This document shows positions 1 through 24,300 of a stretch of DNA of 64,000 bases, piece after piece; within the stretch, counting starts at the first letter, position 1, and every line of letters starts with the position of its first letter. Under the pieces are notes generated by a model that was given only the letters and a program-made list of their open reading frames with translations, was not told where the DNA came from and did not search any database. Position numbers and translations under genes: made by a program. The DNA is taken from NCBI GenBank assembly GCA_018389105.1, contig JACATO010000647.1:800001-864000 (forward strand), written 5' to 3'. Source of the DNA: Nautilus pompilius. Its lineage: Eukaryota > Mollusca > Cephalopoda > Nautilida > Nautilidae.

Positions 1-316
1 TTTTTTTTGGCACAGGTTAATTAATTGAACCTTGTTTACGTGGTTGTGGTGCAAGCCTGCATGAGGCTGGCTGACTTGGGACTTGTTTGTAAAGTACATT
101 AATAGCACCAGTTCCCATGTGGTTAGATGTAGGAGTAAGCCTGCATAAACGCTAGTATAGGGGAGGCATGAGGTGTCAGTAAGTGCTACTGTCATTAGCA
201 TATTACTAACTAAAACTAGAAAGAAAATGTATAGTTTTTTTAATCCTTAGCATGTAAACACTTGTCCAAATAATTTTATTGTTGTCTAATAGATTTTTCT
301 TTATCTTTTTTTCAAG

Positions 317-12691
<12,375 letters not shown>

Positions 12692-12770
12692 AGCAAATTT
12701 TGGCCTCACTGCACAAGTTTTTATTATTTCTAGCACCATTGGAATGTGCTTATGTACATACATGGTTCCG

Positions 12771-12776
12771 AATAAA
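12771..12776 (+). terminator. Candidate VMP1 poly(A) signal
   Basis: AATAAA lies 80 bp after the VMP1 stop codon and would give a short 3' UTR. Other AATAAA copies further downstream (for example near 16008, just before a T-run) leave a longer 3' UTR possible. Confidence 0.55.
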
Positions 12777-12863
12777 GTATTAATGATTTGTATGTAAATG
12801 TATGGATATATGTGTATACATGGTAAATGGTCTCTCTAGTTAAGTATTTATTATATGTAATCT

Positions 12864-12922
12864 TGTCTGTCTGTCTGTCACCTTTTATATATATATATAT
12901 ATACATATATATATGTATATAA
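12864..12922. repeat. Simple repeats: (GTCT)n then (TA)n
   Basis: Four GTCT units are followed by an imperfect alternating TA tract. This is an ordinary microsatellite downstream of VMP1. Confidence 0.9.
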
Positions 12923-15900
12923 GAGAAATTGATGATGGTTTAGATCCTTCCATCCAGTGAATAGTTTCTAGTAAAAGTAATATTCTTTCTAAAACTGTTG
13001 CTAAATAATCTTTGAGCATTAGAAATTCTGTTAAATTTTTCTTCAGATTAAAAATATTTTTATCTCTTTGTTGAATAGTAAATTTATTTTTGTCATTTGT
13101 TTTTACAGATTTTTTAAACTCTTGCTAAAAATATCACTTGATTATGTAATATCATGCTTCATGGTTATCTCTGATTTTTATGACAGTAAATTATCTACCA
13201 AGCAAACTGAGCTCTTTGGCAGTGGTCTGCTTAGACCAAAAGCCTTGTGCTTAGCACTGGAAGGAACTAAAATATCCAGAGGAAAACCCATGCAGAAAAA
13301 ATGGCAAAAAAGAGACAAGCAAAAACTCCAATCATTTATCAGTAAAAACCTATCATATGCTATTGGATTTAGTGCAGTTGAAATTATGTTTTTATTATTT
13401 GTTTAATGTAGATTGACTTATATGACAGAATTTCCAGACTCTCTCTGATTATTGCTAGGAAGAACTAACCTCAAAAAGCACATATGTTAAGTGATTGCCA
13501 TCATACAACTAACTACACTATTAGTTTTGGGTGGTGGGTTAACCTTGTGTTACAAGTCTTTGCTTTAAATGAAAAAAGACAGCTTGGTGGAATCTGAGAT
13601 TTTTCTTTTTTAATGTAACAATGTACCTTTCTTTTCTTGGTTTTGTAACACATGGGACTGCAAAACGCTGTCACTATAAAATGAATATAATATAAATTTA
13701 AATTTAATATTGAGAGCATTACTACAGGAAGAAGGAAAATGAGTGAATTACCAATCACAGTTTGTCTGCGAGCATATGAAATTATTTTTAAAAAATATGA
13801 AAAAAGTAGCTAAAAATCTGTACACCAACTATCTTAAATGTCAGAATCCAATATTCATCGTTTAAATGCCACCACCACATCTTTTTATTAAACCTGACTT
13901 TGGAGAAGCCTCATCATTTGACTGATGTCTGAAAATTATGTTTTAATCTTTTTTTCCCCCTGTCTCTCAAGGAGAGTCACCCCTGTTCTGTGTATATTCT
14001 GTTCTAGCTAATGCTACGTAGGAGTAAAATGTACATAATTTGTAGGTGTAAAGACAGTTTTGGGAGGTAGACAGCATCCTGTCAGCTGTGACACTTTTAT
14101 CGATCGAACAGTATTGGCAGAGCTGATTGTGCCTTAGTTCTACAGCACATTAGCTAGTTGAGGGGGTGTCTGCAGTTGTAGAAGAAAAAATACCAAACTT
14201 ATTTTTGGGGTGTTTTTTTGGGAGTAATTTACATTTTGTTTTGTTTTTTTTTTAAATTAATTTATTAAATACTAGTTGATGTACATAACCCATTCTAACC
14301 AAAAGTGTATGTTAAAAACAAATGTAGGGAACGAGTTTGAGTAGAGTTTGTTATACTTATCATTTTCTGCACAAGATCAGTTCTGGCAAAGCAGAAAACT
14401 CCGGTGTGCACCCAATGAGACGGCCCTTTTGAGGGAATCAGTGCCTACAAAAGTGAAACAAAATCACCCACTGATGTACAGACTTAGAAGGGAATGACAA
14501 GTGATGCTATGGAATCAGATCAGTTCTGCTTGGAACTAAACGGCATATGCAACATCAGGTGTTGATCAGTGTGATGCTATAGTTTCCATCAAAATCATTG
14601 GAATTATATGAATAAGTGTGGAATGAAACCTTTGATGAAGTTGATAGGATATAACTTTTAAAAATAATTTTAACTAGATGAAGTTTTTTAGTCTACTAGG
14701 TTGTTTCCATACTAGAGTAGGGGTGGATAAATATTTTTCATTATTATGACTCACTTGCCCTAAGTGGCATTTCTCAGTAAAGTTAGCAAGAGATTGTGAT
14801 GTTTCAATGCTGGCTTGAATACCATCAGAGAATAGATTCTTGTGTCATGCATGAATTTTGATTGCTGTACATATAGTGATTAAGATCATAATTTTGAGAA
14901 ATTAATGTACCATAAATTTCTCATTTTCAAGTTGCTGAAATGCATTTTGTATTTATTGATGTTAAAGTAATCAAACTGAGAATAGTTTTGAAGTTTCATC
15001 ATTGTAATTAGAAATAAATAAGCACCGAGAGAAAATTAAGCATGCATACATTTTTTTTAGTTAATTTTTTTTTTCAAATGAAATTATATAACTATTTTAG
15101 AGAAATATCAGTTTGTTTAATAGTATTCTTAAGCCAAGGGTTTTCTATGGCTCCCAAGCTCTGCTTGATGACAGAAATCTTGAAAATAATTTTTTTATTT
15201 TGAAACATGAAGCAAGCAACAATTTGCTACATTAATTGCTAGAGTCTACAGCATTCCATTGTTATATCAAGTTGTCATAACTAAAAGGAAAAAAAAAATT
15301 CAAATGCATGCCTATTATCAGCATATCCATTTTTATATGCATTTAAAAAATTTCCATCTAGACATGACAATCAGTCTGCAGGGTTAGTATTGTTACTAAA
15401 TCTAGATTTGTCAAGTTTCATGTGATCTGAAGTACAAATAAAAATATTTGTTCTTTTACATACAATATTTTATTTTAATGTCATTAGCTTTGTATTTTTC
15501 ATGGAGAAAGTATTCGGTATGTGTATATTGTGTATGTTGTGAATCTGCTTTAGGGTCTTCGTCACTGTCATCATCCCTTTCTTTAAAATGCTCTCAAAAA
15601 GGTTTTCTGTAGTTTTGTAATAGCATAGAGGGGCTCTTAGTATGTTTAAAACTTTAGTAGTATGCTATGTTTCTCAAATCCATGAACCTTAGTATTTTGC
15701 CTTGTATTTACTCTATAATGTATCAGATTAAACATCTATTGAAGCAGTTAGTTTTGGTGTAGGAAACTATTGTTGAGCAGCATAAATGCTGATGTTTTTA
15801 TATGGAAATACACAACATTCCCTTTATATATATTCTGATTTTAAGACAATGTGCAATTGATCAGATGAAACTATTTCATCTGAGGTGGTGGCTGACAAAT

Positions 15901-17919
15901 CTACACTGTGTTGACCATTTTTCTTTAGTATGCTTGGAATGTATCAGGGTTTGTATGCTATCACGAACAGGTTCTGCCTTCAAATTCAAGCTACAATTTT
16001 ATTTTGAAATAAAACAATTTTGATTTTGTTTTTTTTTTTTTTTTCATTCTGCTAATTTTTCTATGGCTAGTACCAATTTTCTTGCTGAATGCCTTGTTGC
16101 CTGCTCAGATATAACTGTCATGTTATGCAGATTGTTCATTGCGCTTTCTAAAACTTCTCACATGAACATTAACACTCTTATCTTTTGAAAGTTCTGCATT
16201 GCTACCTTCCTTGTGTTTCAACAAATTTATTTCACTCCATATAAAGAAGATTTGTAGAGTTCAAATCCAGTAAAAATTCCCAAAGTCAAGAGGCAGGAAG
16301 ATCTCATTTTAGATCTATTGTATAGAATCAAAGATACAACATTAGGAATATGTAGTTTAGAGTTTGATGTCTCCCTTCTCATTAAACAACAAAAGTTTGA
16401 GGAAAAAATTCTGTCAAATAGTGAGGAATAGATTTGCTTAAATAAAATTCAGCATTTCTAGTCTTATATAAAGTAAGATTAAGAACGATGGAAATGTAGA
16501 ATTTCCTTGGTCATTTAATTTATGACTAAAGACATGGTAGACTAGTAATGTTATATTGTGACTTAAAATTTCTTTTAAAATATTTTAAAAATATTCTTTT
16601 TCATATAGTGGGATGTAAACTTCTATATCTAAATTATATATAAAAGAAAGTAGTGGAAAATCCCAAAATATATGGATCAGGTCTATTTTGTTCAGCTCTT
16701 CTTCTTTTCCATTAAAACTTAAAAGTATATGACATTTTATGTTTTGTTTGCATTATTAAAAAAATATTATTAAATTCTTTCCTTACTATATTTCAGCTAA
16801 TTTTCATAGAATCTAACAAATTCTAATTAAATTTTCATGGTGACAATAATTATGGCATGACGTAAACAAAACTGGTAAGTGAACAATATAAAATAGTGCA
16901 GAGGAGTTAGCCATAGTCACCTGTATGGGGTACACAAGACAACTGGCAGTTTGCATTTGTGTTGTTGCTGAAGTTAACTACGCTCTATACTACAAATGAT
17001 GTCAGGATGTGGTACATTCTGCTTAAATGTAGCTGCTACATATGATGGCACCTTAAAATATCTACTATCCATAGTTTGCTCATACTCTGATTGCTGTCTG
17101 CAAAAAACTCAACTGATCTGTTACCATTTTTTTAAATGTTCTGATTCATTTTGACTTGCTAAATTATTTCCAGTGCTGAGTAAGGTTTGTTACAAATTAC
17201 ATTATTGTATATCAGTTGACAATACAGACTTTTATTAAAGTAAGCTAAAGAAAAAAGTAGCTGTAGTAATTTTAAAAAGTTAAATTAATATCTAGCAGCA
17301 CTCGCTTATTCTTAACAACAACAAAATATATATATAGGAAACTATGAATAGGCAGTGCCTATTTTAAATTAGAATAAACATCAACTCATCGAACTATCGT
17401 GGTATAGTAGTTATTTCCCTTGGATTGTTTTGAATAAGTACTGTATTCCCTGCAGCTTGGCATCTAAAATTATATCGAGCTATTGTTTAATGATGGCGTA
17501 CGATTTTGCAATCAATGTTAAACCTAAGATGCTATTTTTTTAAAACGTACAGCTCTTTCTGAACGATTTCAATATTAGGAAAAATGAATACTTACCTACG
17601 TTCTTACTTAATGTAGTTTTAAAAAAATCCTTTGTTTTTTTAATACGATTTTGAACAATTTTTTGATTGTACAAACCTAACCCTACAGATTTCGTTAGAT
17701 GATATCTAAAGCTTATAGAAGAACAAGAAATCTTATACACGCACCGCCCCGACTTAATCACGTGACTGATTTCTGTGCGCATTGTATATTAAAAGTTACT
17801 CACCACCTGTCGTGTTATTTGGCTCTCTATAAACTAAAAAAAGAAAAGCTTGGATAATCTTTCACCTGATTATGAGTAGAAATAAAATGTATAACATATA
17901 TATATGAAGAATTGTGTGG

Positions 17920-18330
17920 GTGGTTCGTGCCGAAGACCGTTATATAATCGCGTAAATACAGACTCCTCCCGTGTTGTGTGTTACCGTCGTCGCAGCCAAT
18001 CAGCGGCCGCGCCCTCGCATGGCTGCCGTCGCGTCAGGTCTGCGCCAGAGTCTCTCTCCCCGCGAAAATGGTGCTTCAGTCGGGCTTGTGGAAAACCTGA
18101 ACCCTTCCGCCGCCTGTCATGGCGATTGCCAGACCTCTGGGCAAGGAGTTCGATCACAGCTGGCTTGAGAGTGCAGAATGCTTGACGTTGGATTTCGGGC
18201 CGTTCGAGACCGTCCACCGCTGGAAACAGATGCCCGACTGCGCCGAGTTCGTTGGAGCAAGGTATCAATTATCATCAATCGATATCGATTACTGGGGGGG
18301 GGGTCGTCGGCGTCGTCGTTGTTGTTGTTG
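17920..18330 (+). promoter_or_regulatory. CpG-rich leader and promoter region of LZTR1
   Basis: A locally GC- and CpG-rich block in an otherwise AT-rich window, enclosing the LZTR1 start codon. It looks like a CpG-type promoter and first exon. Upstream ATGs at 17904, 17971 and 18019 open short frames that run past the LZTR1 start (ending at 18185 and 18168). A (GTC)n/(GTT)n tract at about 18303-18333 begins intron 1. No TATA element could be assigned with confidence. Confidence 0.55.
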
Positions 18331-21300
18331 TTGATTTAAAAATAAAAGAAGTAGGGGGGTGCGTGCGAAAACTACGTTATTTTGCTGCGTGAATTCAGTA
18401 GTTAGGGGTTCCGGAAGTCAAGCATCTGCAGTTGCGACCAACCAACCCCCTCCCCCCCCCTCCTCACCCCTGTGAACCCTTTGAGGTAAGTAAGAAGGTG
18501 TGATCCCTGGAACCCTAATTAATAAATATAGTGCTAAGATTTCTCGGTCGGCTTCTACCGGAATTATCTGTAGCAATATATTACACGGTCCACCCCCCCG
18601 CCGCCAGTTTTATTTGTAATTGAATAAATCTCAGTTCTATGGAGAGAATAATTTGCTAAAATCTTAGGGGGAGGAAAAAAACAAACGATTAGTCGGTCTG
18701 GATGTTAGTGCTATACATAATGAGGGTGGGCAGTAACCCGACAGCTCAGCTGATGATTGGGGACGGGGCCACAGCAGAGGTCTTTTTTTATAAACACCTC
18801 TATTGTTTTAGATTCTTTTATACTCTGCAAATTGGTTGTATATTTTGTAAAATGCGTCCTATGCGTGAACGTATCTTAGTCCATCTTAGCCCCTCCGCTG
18901 GGAAACGGACCCCGTTGGCTCTATATCAGTTTGTTTGTTTTGTCAGATCCGATCAGTTCGATAACAGCGAATGCTGAAGTTGCTCGAGATACGTATGCAG
19001 TTTAAAATTTCTCCGAAGCTCCTCTAAATTTTATGCACATTTGTATCATCTATAATAATACCGTGATCATTTGTTACCTATTTATTACTAGTCTATTCAT
19101 CTAGCTAAAACCTGTGGAACTATTTCTGATGTTTGCATGGCATATTTAACGTTTTAGCTGCATTAAAAGAAAGTTAGATTTTGGCATTTAAAGAATTAAG
19201 TATTAGTTTAGAAACTCGTTAAAGAAAGTAGAAATAAACTAAAAATGAACCACTATTTATATTATGTTTTATTTGCATAAGTACTGATGCCTGTTGGGAT
19301 ATTCAGATGAGATGAGTTGATACTATTTATGCTTCCTTTTATTATTAGGAGAAGTAAACACACAGTTGTTGCTTTTAATGAAGCCATCTATGTGTTTGGT
19401 GGAGACAATGGGTATGTATAGATGGCTATTTACAAATTCTGTATTTGTTTAAAAAATCCTTTCTATTAAACATTAGTGGCATGTTTTCTGCACTTTTAAC
19501 TTGTACCACCACTATTTAGGATTTGGTTTTATTGCTAAACTTGCAAACTACAAATTATAAAATGTATAATTACTGAGTGATTGGCTGAATAGTAAAATTC
19601 ATGGCAGAATTTTTTTTACCTACTTGGAATTATTTCTGTAGACTGTCATCAGAAACAGGAAAATAAATTGGTTTAAAGTACTTGCTTTCATCTAGGACAG
19701 AGGTGTACATGAAAATTTGTTTCCATATTTTATTTAGTTGCCCAAATTTTAACAAAAATTTATTTGCTAATGAAAATTAAAGAGTAAAAACTTAAATAAT
19801 AGTTCAGTTGATTGATGTAAACTTGACAAGAAAAAGTTGTCATTGTAGTAAACATTGGATTTAGAAAGTTACTCAATCACTTGTTTCCTAACTATAATAT
19901 ACCACATTGTAACATTTTCAGTCGAACAGCAATACCAATATTGTTTTTCACAAACTTCAAAAGATACTACAAGAGGAAATCACAAGTATAACGTTGATGA
20001 CAGACGTCTGGACAGCTAGCACTGTTGGAGTTGTTTAGCTAACCTGATTTTGAAAATTTTGGAGCCATCCTAAATGTAGTTCCGTTTCCAGAATCACATA
20101 TAGCTGATCACAAATAAACAAATTCTGGCTGATTTGAAGAAAGTTGAAATAGACCCTTTTTGATAATGTTTATTGGGTCCTTAGAGACAGTGCTGCTGAC
20201 ATGGTTATTAAACTTTTCAAAACCACATTACTATCTTTTCTTCATACTCTACATTTCTGCATTAACAATGTCATATTTAGCTACTGAGCAGTAAAGGTAT
20301 CTGCTGCCTTATAAAAGTGACCTTCAGGAATAACTGAAGGTCTCCAAACATAGGTTTCTACAGGATGTATCCACTCGCTGGAACAGTTTATATTATATGC
20401 TAGAATGTAATACTGAACAAAGACAGACACCCAATTGTGGCATGTGCAGTAGACCTTAGTATTCGAAATATAACTCTATTAGCAGAGTTTAGTCTAAAAA
20501 CTTGTTTGCCTTTTAAAGACTTGAAGAGATCACAAAAGTTGCTAGTCTGAAGAATGCAACGACAACTGTTATAATTCTGTAAATTTTAGCTATAGAACTC
20601 TTCCTAGACAAATCTACCACCATTACTACTTTCAGAGGAACCTTGACAACTGAATCAGCTAAAAGCAGCCATGCAAAGGCATTTACATAAGTATTTGGCA
20701 AATAAGAAACCCTGTATTTCTACATGCTTAGACCCTTCTTTCAAACTAAAATTCCAAAGTGAAAATATGAAAAGGGATAGAATAAGTTATTGGTTGATAG
20801 AAAAAAAATGGAAAACTTAGACAAAGCCCCAGGAGCAATGTAATCAGACTCTGATACAAGTCTTGATGATCCAATCGTACCGCAAACTTCAGCTTATGAG
20901 TCCATAGTGACAGTTCTCATATTTTGCAGCTGCTATAAAAAAAAAATTGGAAAAAAACAAGCTGCTAGTACTTCAACAGAAAATCAAACTGCAGATATCC
21001 AAGAACTAAAACAGAAAACAAAACACTGTTTGCTATAGAGAAAGAGATCTAGGAATAATTAAAATTTCCCTTACTGCCCAGGCATGAGTATGGTGGAAAG
21101 AAATACTCTCCACTTCAAAGGACAGAAAAAACTGGTGCAGTCACATTTGTGTACTTCCGTCTTTCAAACATTGAACAGATTTTCAGCATTGGTAACATAC
21201 ATATATGCATGATGAGCTACCAAGAAACCACTTCAATCCAGAAAGCAGTAAAAGGTTGATGTTTTTGCAATTATAATTTAAAAGTTTTTGACTTTAAAAA

Positions 21301-24300
21301 CTGTTATGCTTCTAGCAGGCTTTCATAATAGTGCAAAATTTTGGAATCTGTGTTTGTAGACCAGTATTACTTTCAACACCGACTTTCACATAGTTACATA
21401 TTAATGTGGATTTGGAAATGGCTGTTGATTAGTTTAAAATAGAAATGTTTAAGCTTTTGATTTCAAGTAGGAAATTTGAATTATGTTTTTGATGCCTTTA
21501 GAAGTTTCATAAATGTGTTGAATTTTGAATTGATGTTTGTAGAACACTATTGTTCTTAATATTTTGGCTTTTAAATTCACCTAGTTATGTAATAATTTGG
21601 ATTTGGATACATCTATACTGATTAGTTAACATGAAACTTTTGAGGATTTCAATTCTAACTATGAAATTCTTTTCTTTTGTTAATTTAAGACTAATAAATG
21701 TGTTGAATTTTTAATTTTTAAAGAGATTTCTCACTACTTTTTAATGTTTGTTTTACCTAGATATGTGCAGGGACATCAATCTTGGGTTGTGGTGAGAGGG
21801 TCTAATGGGGCAAATTCATCCCCAAAAAAATGTTTCCAAAAAAAAACAAATTTGTGCTGAAATGTGTATATTTATAAGCCAAAGGAGGTGATTATTGAAT
21901 AAATATCTATGAGATTTATCATATTTAATCTCCTTCAGATTGATGCTTCTGGTTATAGTATTGTTAAAACTTGTGTGATATGGAAAACACAGGAACAGTA
22001 TTTCAGTTCTTTCTGATTAAAAAAAAAGGTTTTCCATTTGCTATTAGGAAGCCAGTTGATTGATCAAACATTCTTATTAAATAATCTTAGATTGATACAT
22101 TGGAGACCAACTTTTGAGCTCTTCTCAATTGAGAGTAGAGAAAGTAGTGACACCAGAGCCAATATTAGCACCATATAATGCTATACATAACTGTAAAGTG
22201 CATACAGATATTTTGTGGTCTTCTTGACAGGAGAGCTACATAAGTTTGAGGAGTTTCCAAAATGTGAATTGACTGAAATTCTCTTGAAATTAATGACATT
22301 GGTGAGTTAGAAAATTATTTTTGTTTATAGTGAAAATAAGTTTATTAACAGATTTTGGTACGCTTAAAGGTCAGTTGGTTTGTTTCTGAGTTTATTGAAG
22401 AAACTTTGTGACTTAGTTTATTGTGTAAATCTAGCAAAATTTTATGGCAGAAATGCCGCTGCACGTCCTTAAACAAGCTCAGCCAACCTTCCTGTTAACT
22501 GTTCTAGACAGGTGGAGAACGTCTCCAGTGATGAGCAGATGTTTACTGAAACTTCTAAAGGCAGCTTCTGTCATAAAGAGCTGATGTGCAAGAGTGGAAT
22601 CAAGACTGCTTATATGAAATTATTATACGCTTTACACTCATATTAACGTTTTATCTGCTGCCTTTATAGCGCCAGTCATTTCTGATTATTTGATATATAT
22701 ATATATACAGGTGTTCTAAAAAAAGATGTATATACACTTTTATATGCTACCATGCAAAGACATTTTGTCTCAACTCTAAGACATTTGATTTGGAACTCAC
22801 AGATTATGGTATTGTACAGTGCATCAGCATGTCCTTAATGCCATGTCTTTACAGTGTGTGGCAAAAATTCACAGAAATTTTTGGATGGACACTTTACTGG
22901 GAGATGGATGGATATGATGACACAGACCAGTTGAATACCTGTCATATTCTCCAGATCTGAAACCACCAGGTTTTTTATTGTGGGTTGTGTTAGGTCAAGG
23001 TGTACATTACAAAACCATCCACCATCCACTTACTCCAGCAGAGAATTGTTAAGCTTTAACAGCTACTTCTGTGAAACAGTGCTGATGGTGGACATTTTGA
23101 ACACTTATTGTAACATATCATGTTTAAGATGTCAGAATTTTTGCTTTATACATTAATCTAGCAATAGGTCTTTAGAAAAAATATATACATCCTTTTTGGA
23201 TAGTCTGTATGTATATGCATATGTGCACACTCACACGCGCACACTACACACACTTACACGCTCGCACACACACACTTGTTTTGAAGAACGATTTCTGATA
23301 TATTCTATGTTCTTACAGGAAAAATATGTTGAATGATCTTTTACGATTTGATGTGAAGGATAAATCTTGGGGAAGGTAAGAATTAGGACTGGTTTTAGTA
23401 TTTAGTTTCAGAATTCTATTATCATTTTATTTCTTAAAGAATTTTGTTATTGTACTACCTATGCCATATTTACTAAGGTAAACTACATGGCTCTGCTTAT
23501 TTTATAATATTTTTTAGACTTGTTGATAAAAAGGGTGTTCACATAAACTGATAACCATAATTGTGGACTATCCATTAAAATAATTCAGTGAAGCACTGAG
23601 GTGGTATTTTGATAAAAAGAATTGTAAATATGCTATTTTTCTGACAGTTGTGAGTGTAAAGCAGCTATATGCACTAATAAATTGATTATATCTCGAAATA
23701 TGGGATATATCTGTTAAGTCAAAATCATGGGCCTTAGCCAGGTACTGCTCACACGTTTAAAAATGAAGTTGGTAACAGAAAAATTCTACATATTTGTCTT
23801 AATCTGCTGATTAAAAAAGGGGTGGGGGACTAAATCGTGACCTAGTGAGTGAGTGAATGAATACAGTTTGCTGTTTTTACCTGCTGATCATGTTAAGTGT
23901 CAGCAGATGTTCAGGTGTTGAACTGACACGGCCGGCAGTATCCTCTTGTCATGGTGCCGGACTGCTGGGATGGTTATGCAGAGCCTTTTCACATAATATG
24001 TAAAATTCTGTGAAGAAAAGTTCTGATCAGCAGTTGAAGAGGCCATCCAGGTGAAATAGCATGAGGGAGGGGGGAATGAAAAGAAACTGGGTAGAAGCTG
24101 CCCTGATAAGTGCAGTCTGCTCTCTTTACACAAACTATCATTCATCAAAAACAGCAGAGTTAGGGACCACTTTTAGATGGTGGAAATATTCTGTTCATAT
24201 CTTGCTAGATTCCGTCTCTGCTCTAGTTCTGTGGTAACTGGACTTTTACCATAGCTAAATATTGAAAACTGTCATAATGTGTGTTGGTAAAACCTGGTTA

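Larger units (their letters stand above)
12692..17900. other. VMP1-LZTR1 intergenic region / possible long 3' UTR
   Basis: About 5 kb between the VMP1 stop and the LZTR1 promoter region. I recognise no conserved protein. It contains a GTCT repeat with a TA run (12864-12922), an AATAAA at 12771, another near 16008 before a T-run, and open stretches such as 13068-13406 (+, 112 codons) that resemble nothing I know. The 13068 stretch may be chance or part of a long VMP1 3' UTR. Confidence 0.5.

Noticed and set aside
13880-13950. Possible miR-21-like sequence downstream of VMP1
   Set aside because: A short resemblance (GACTGATGTCTGA) has no seed match at a hairpin 5' arm, and miR-21 is regarded as vertebrate-specific. 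No supporting fold was evident.
23221-23280. CRISPR-like short repeats
   Set aside because: It is a simple CA microsatellite with no spacers. The window is eukaryotic.
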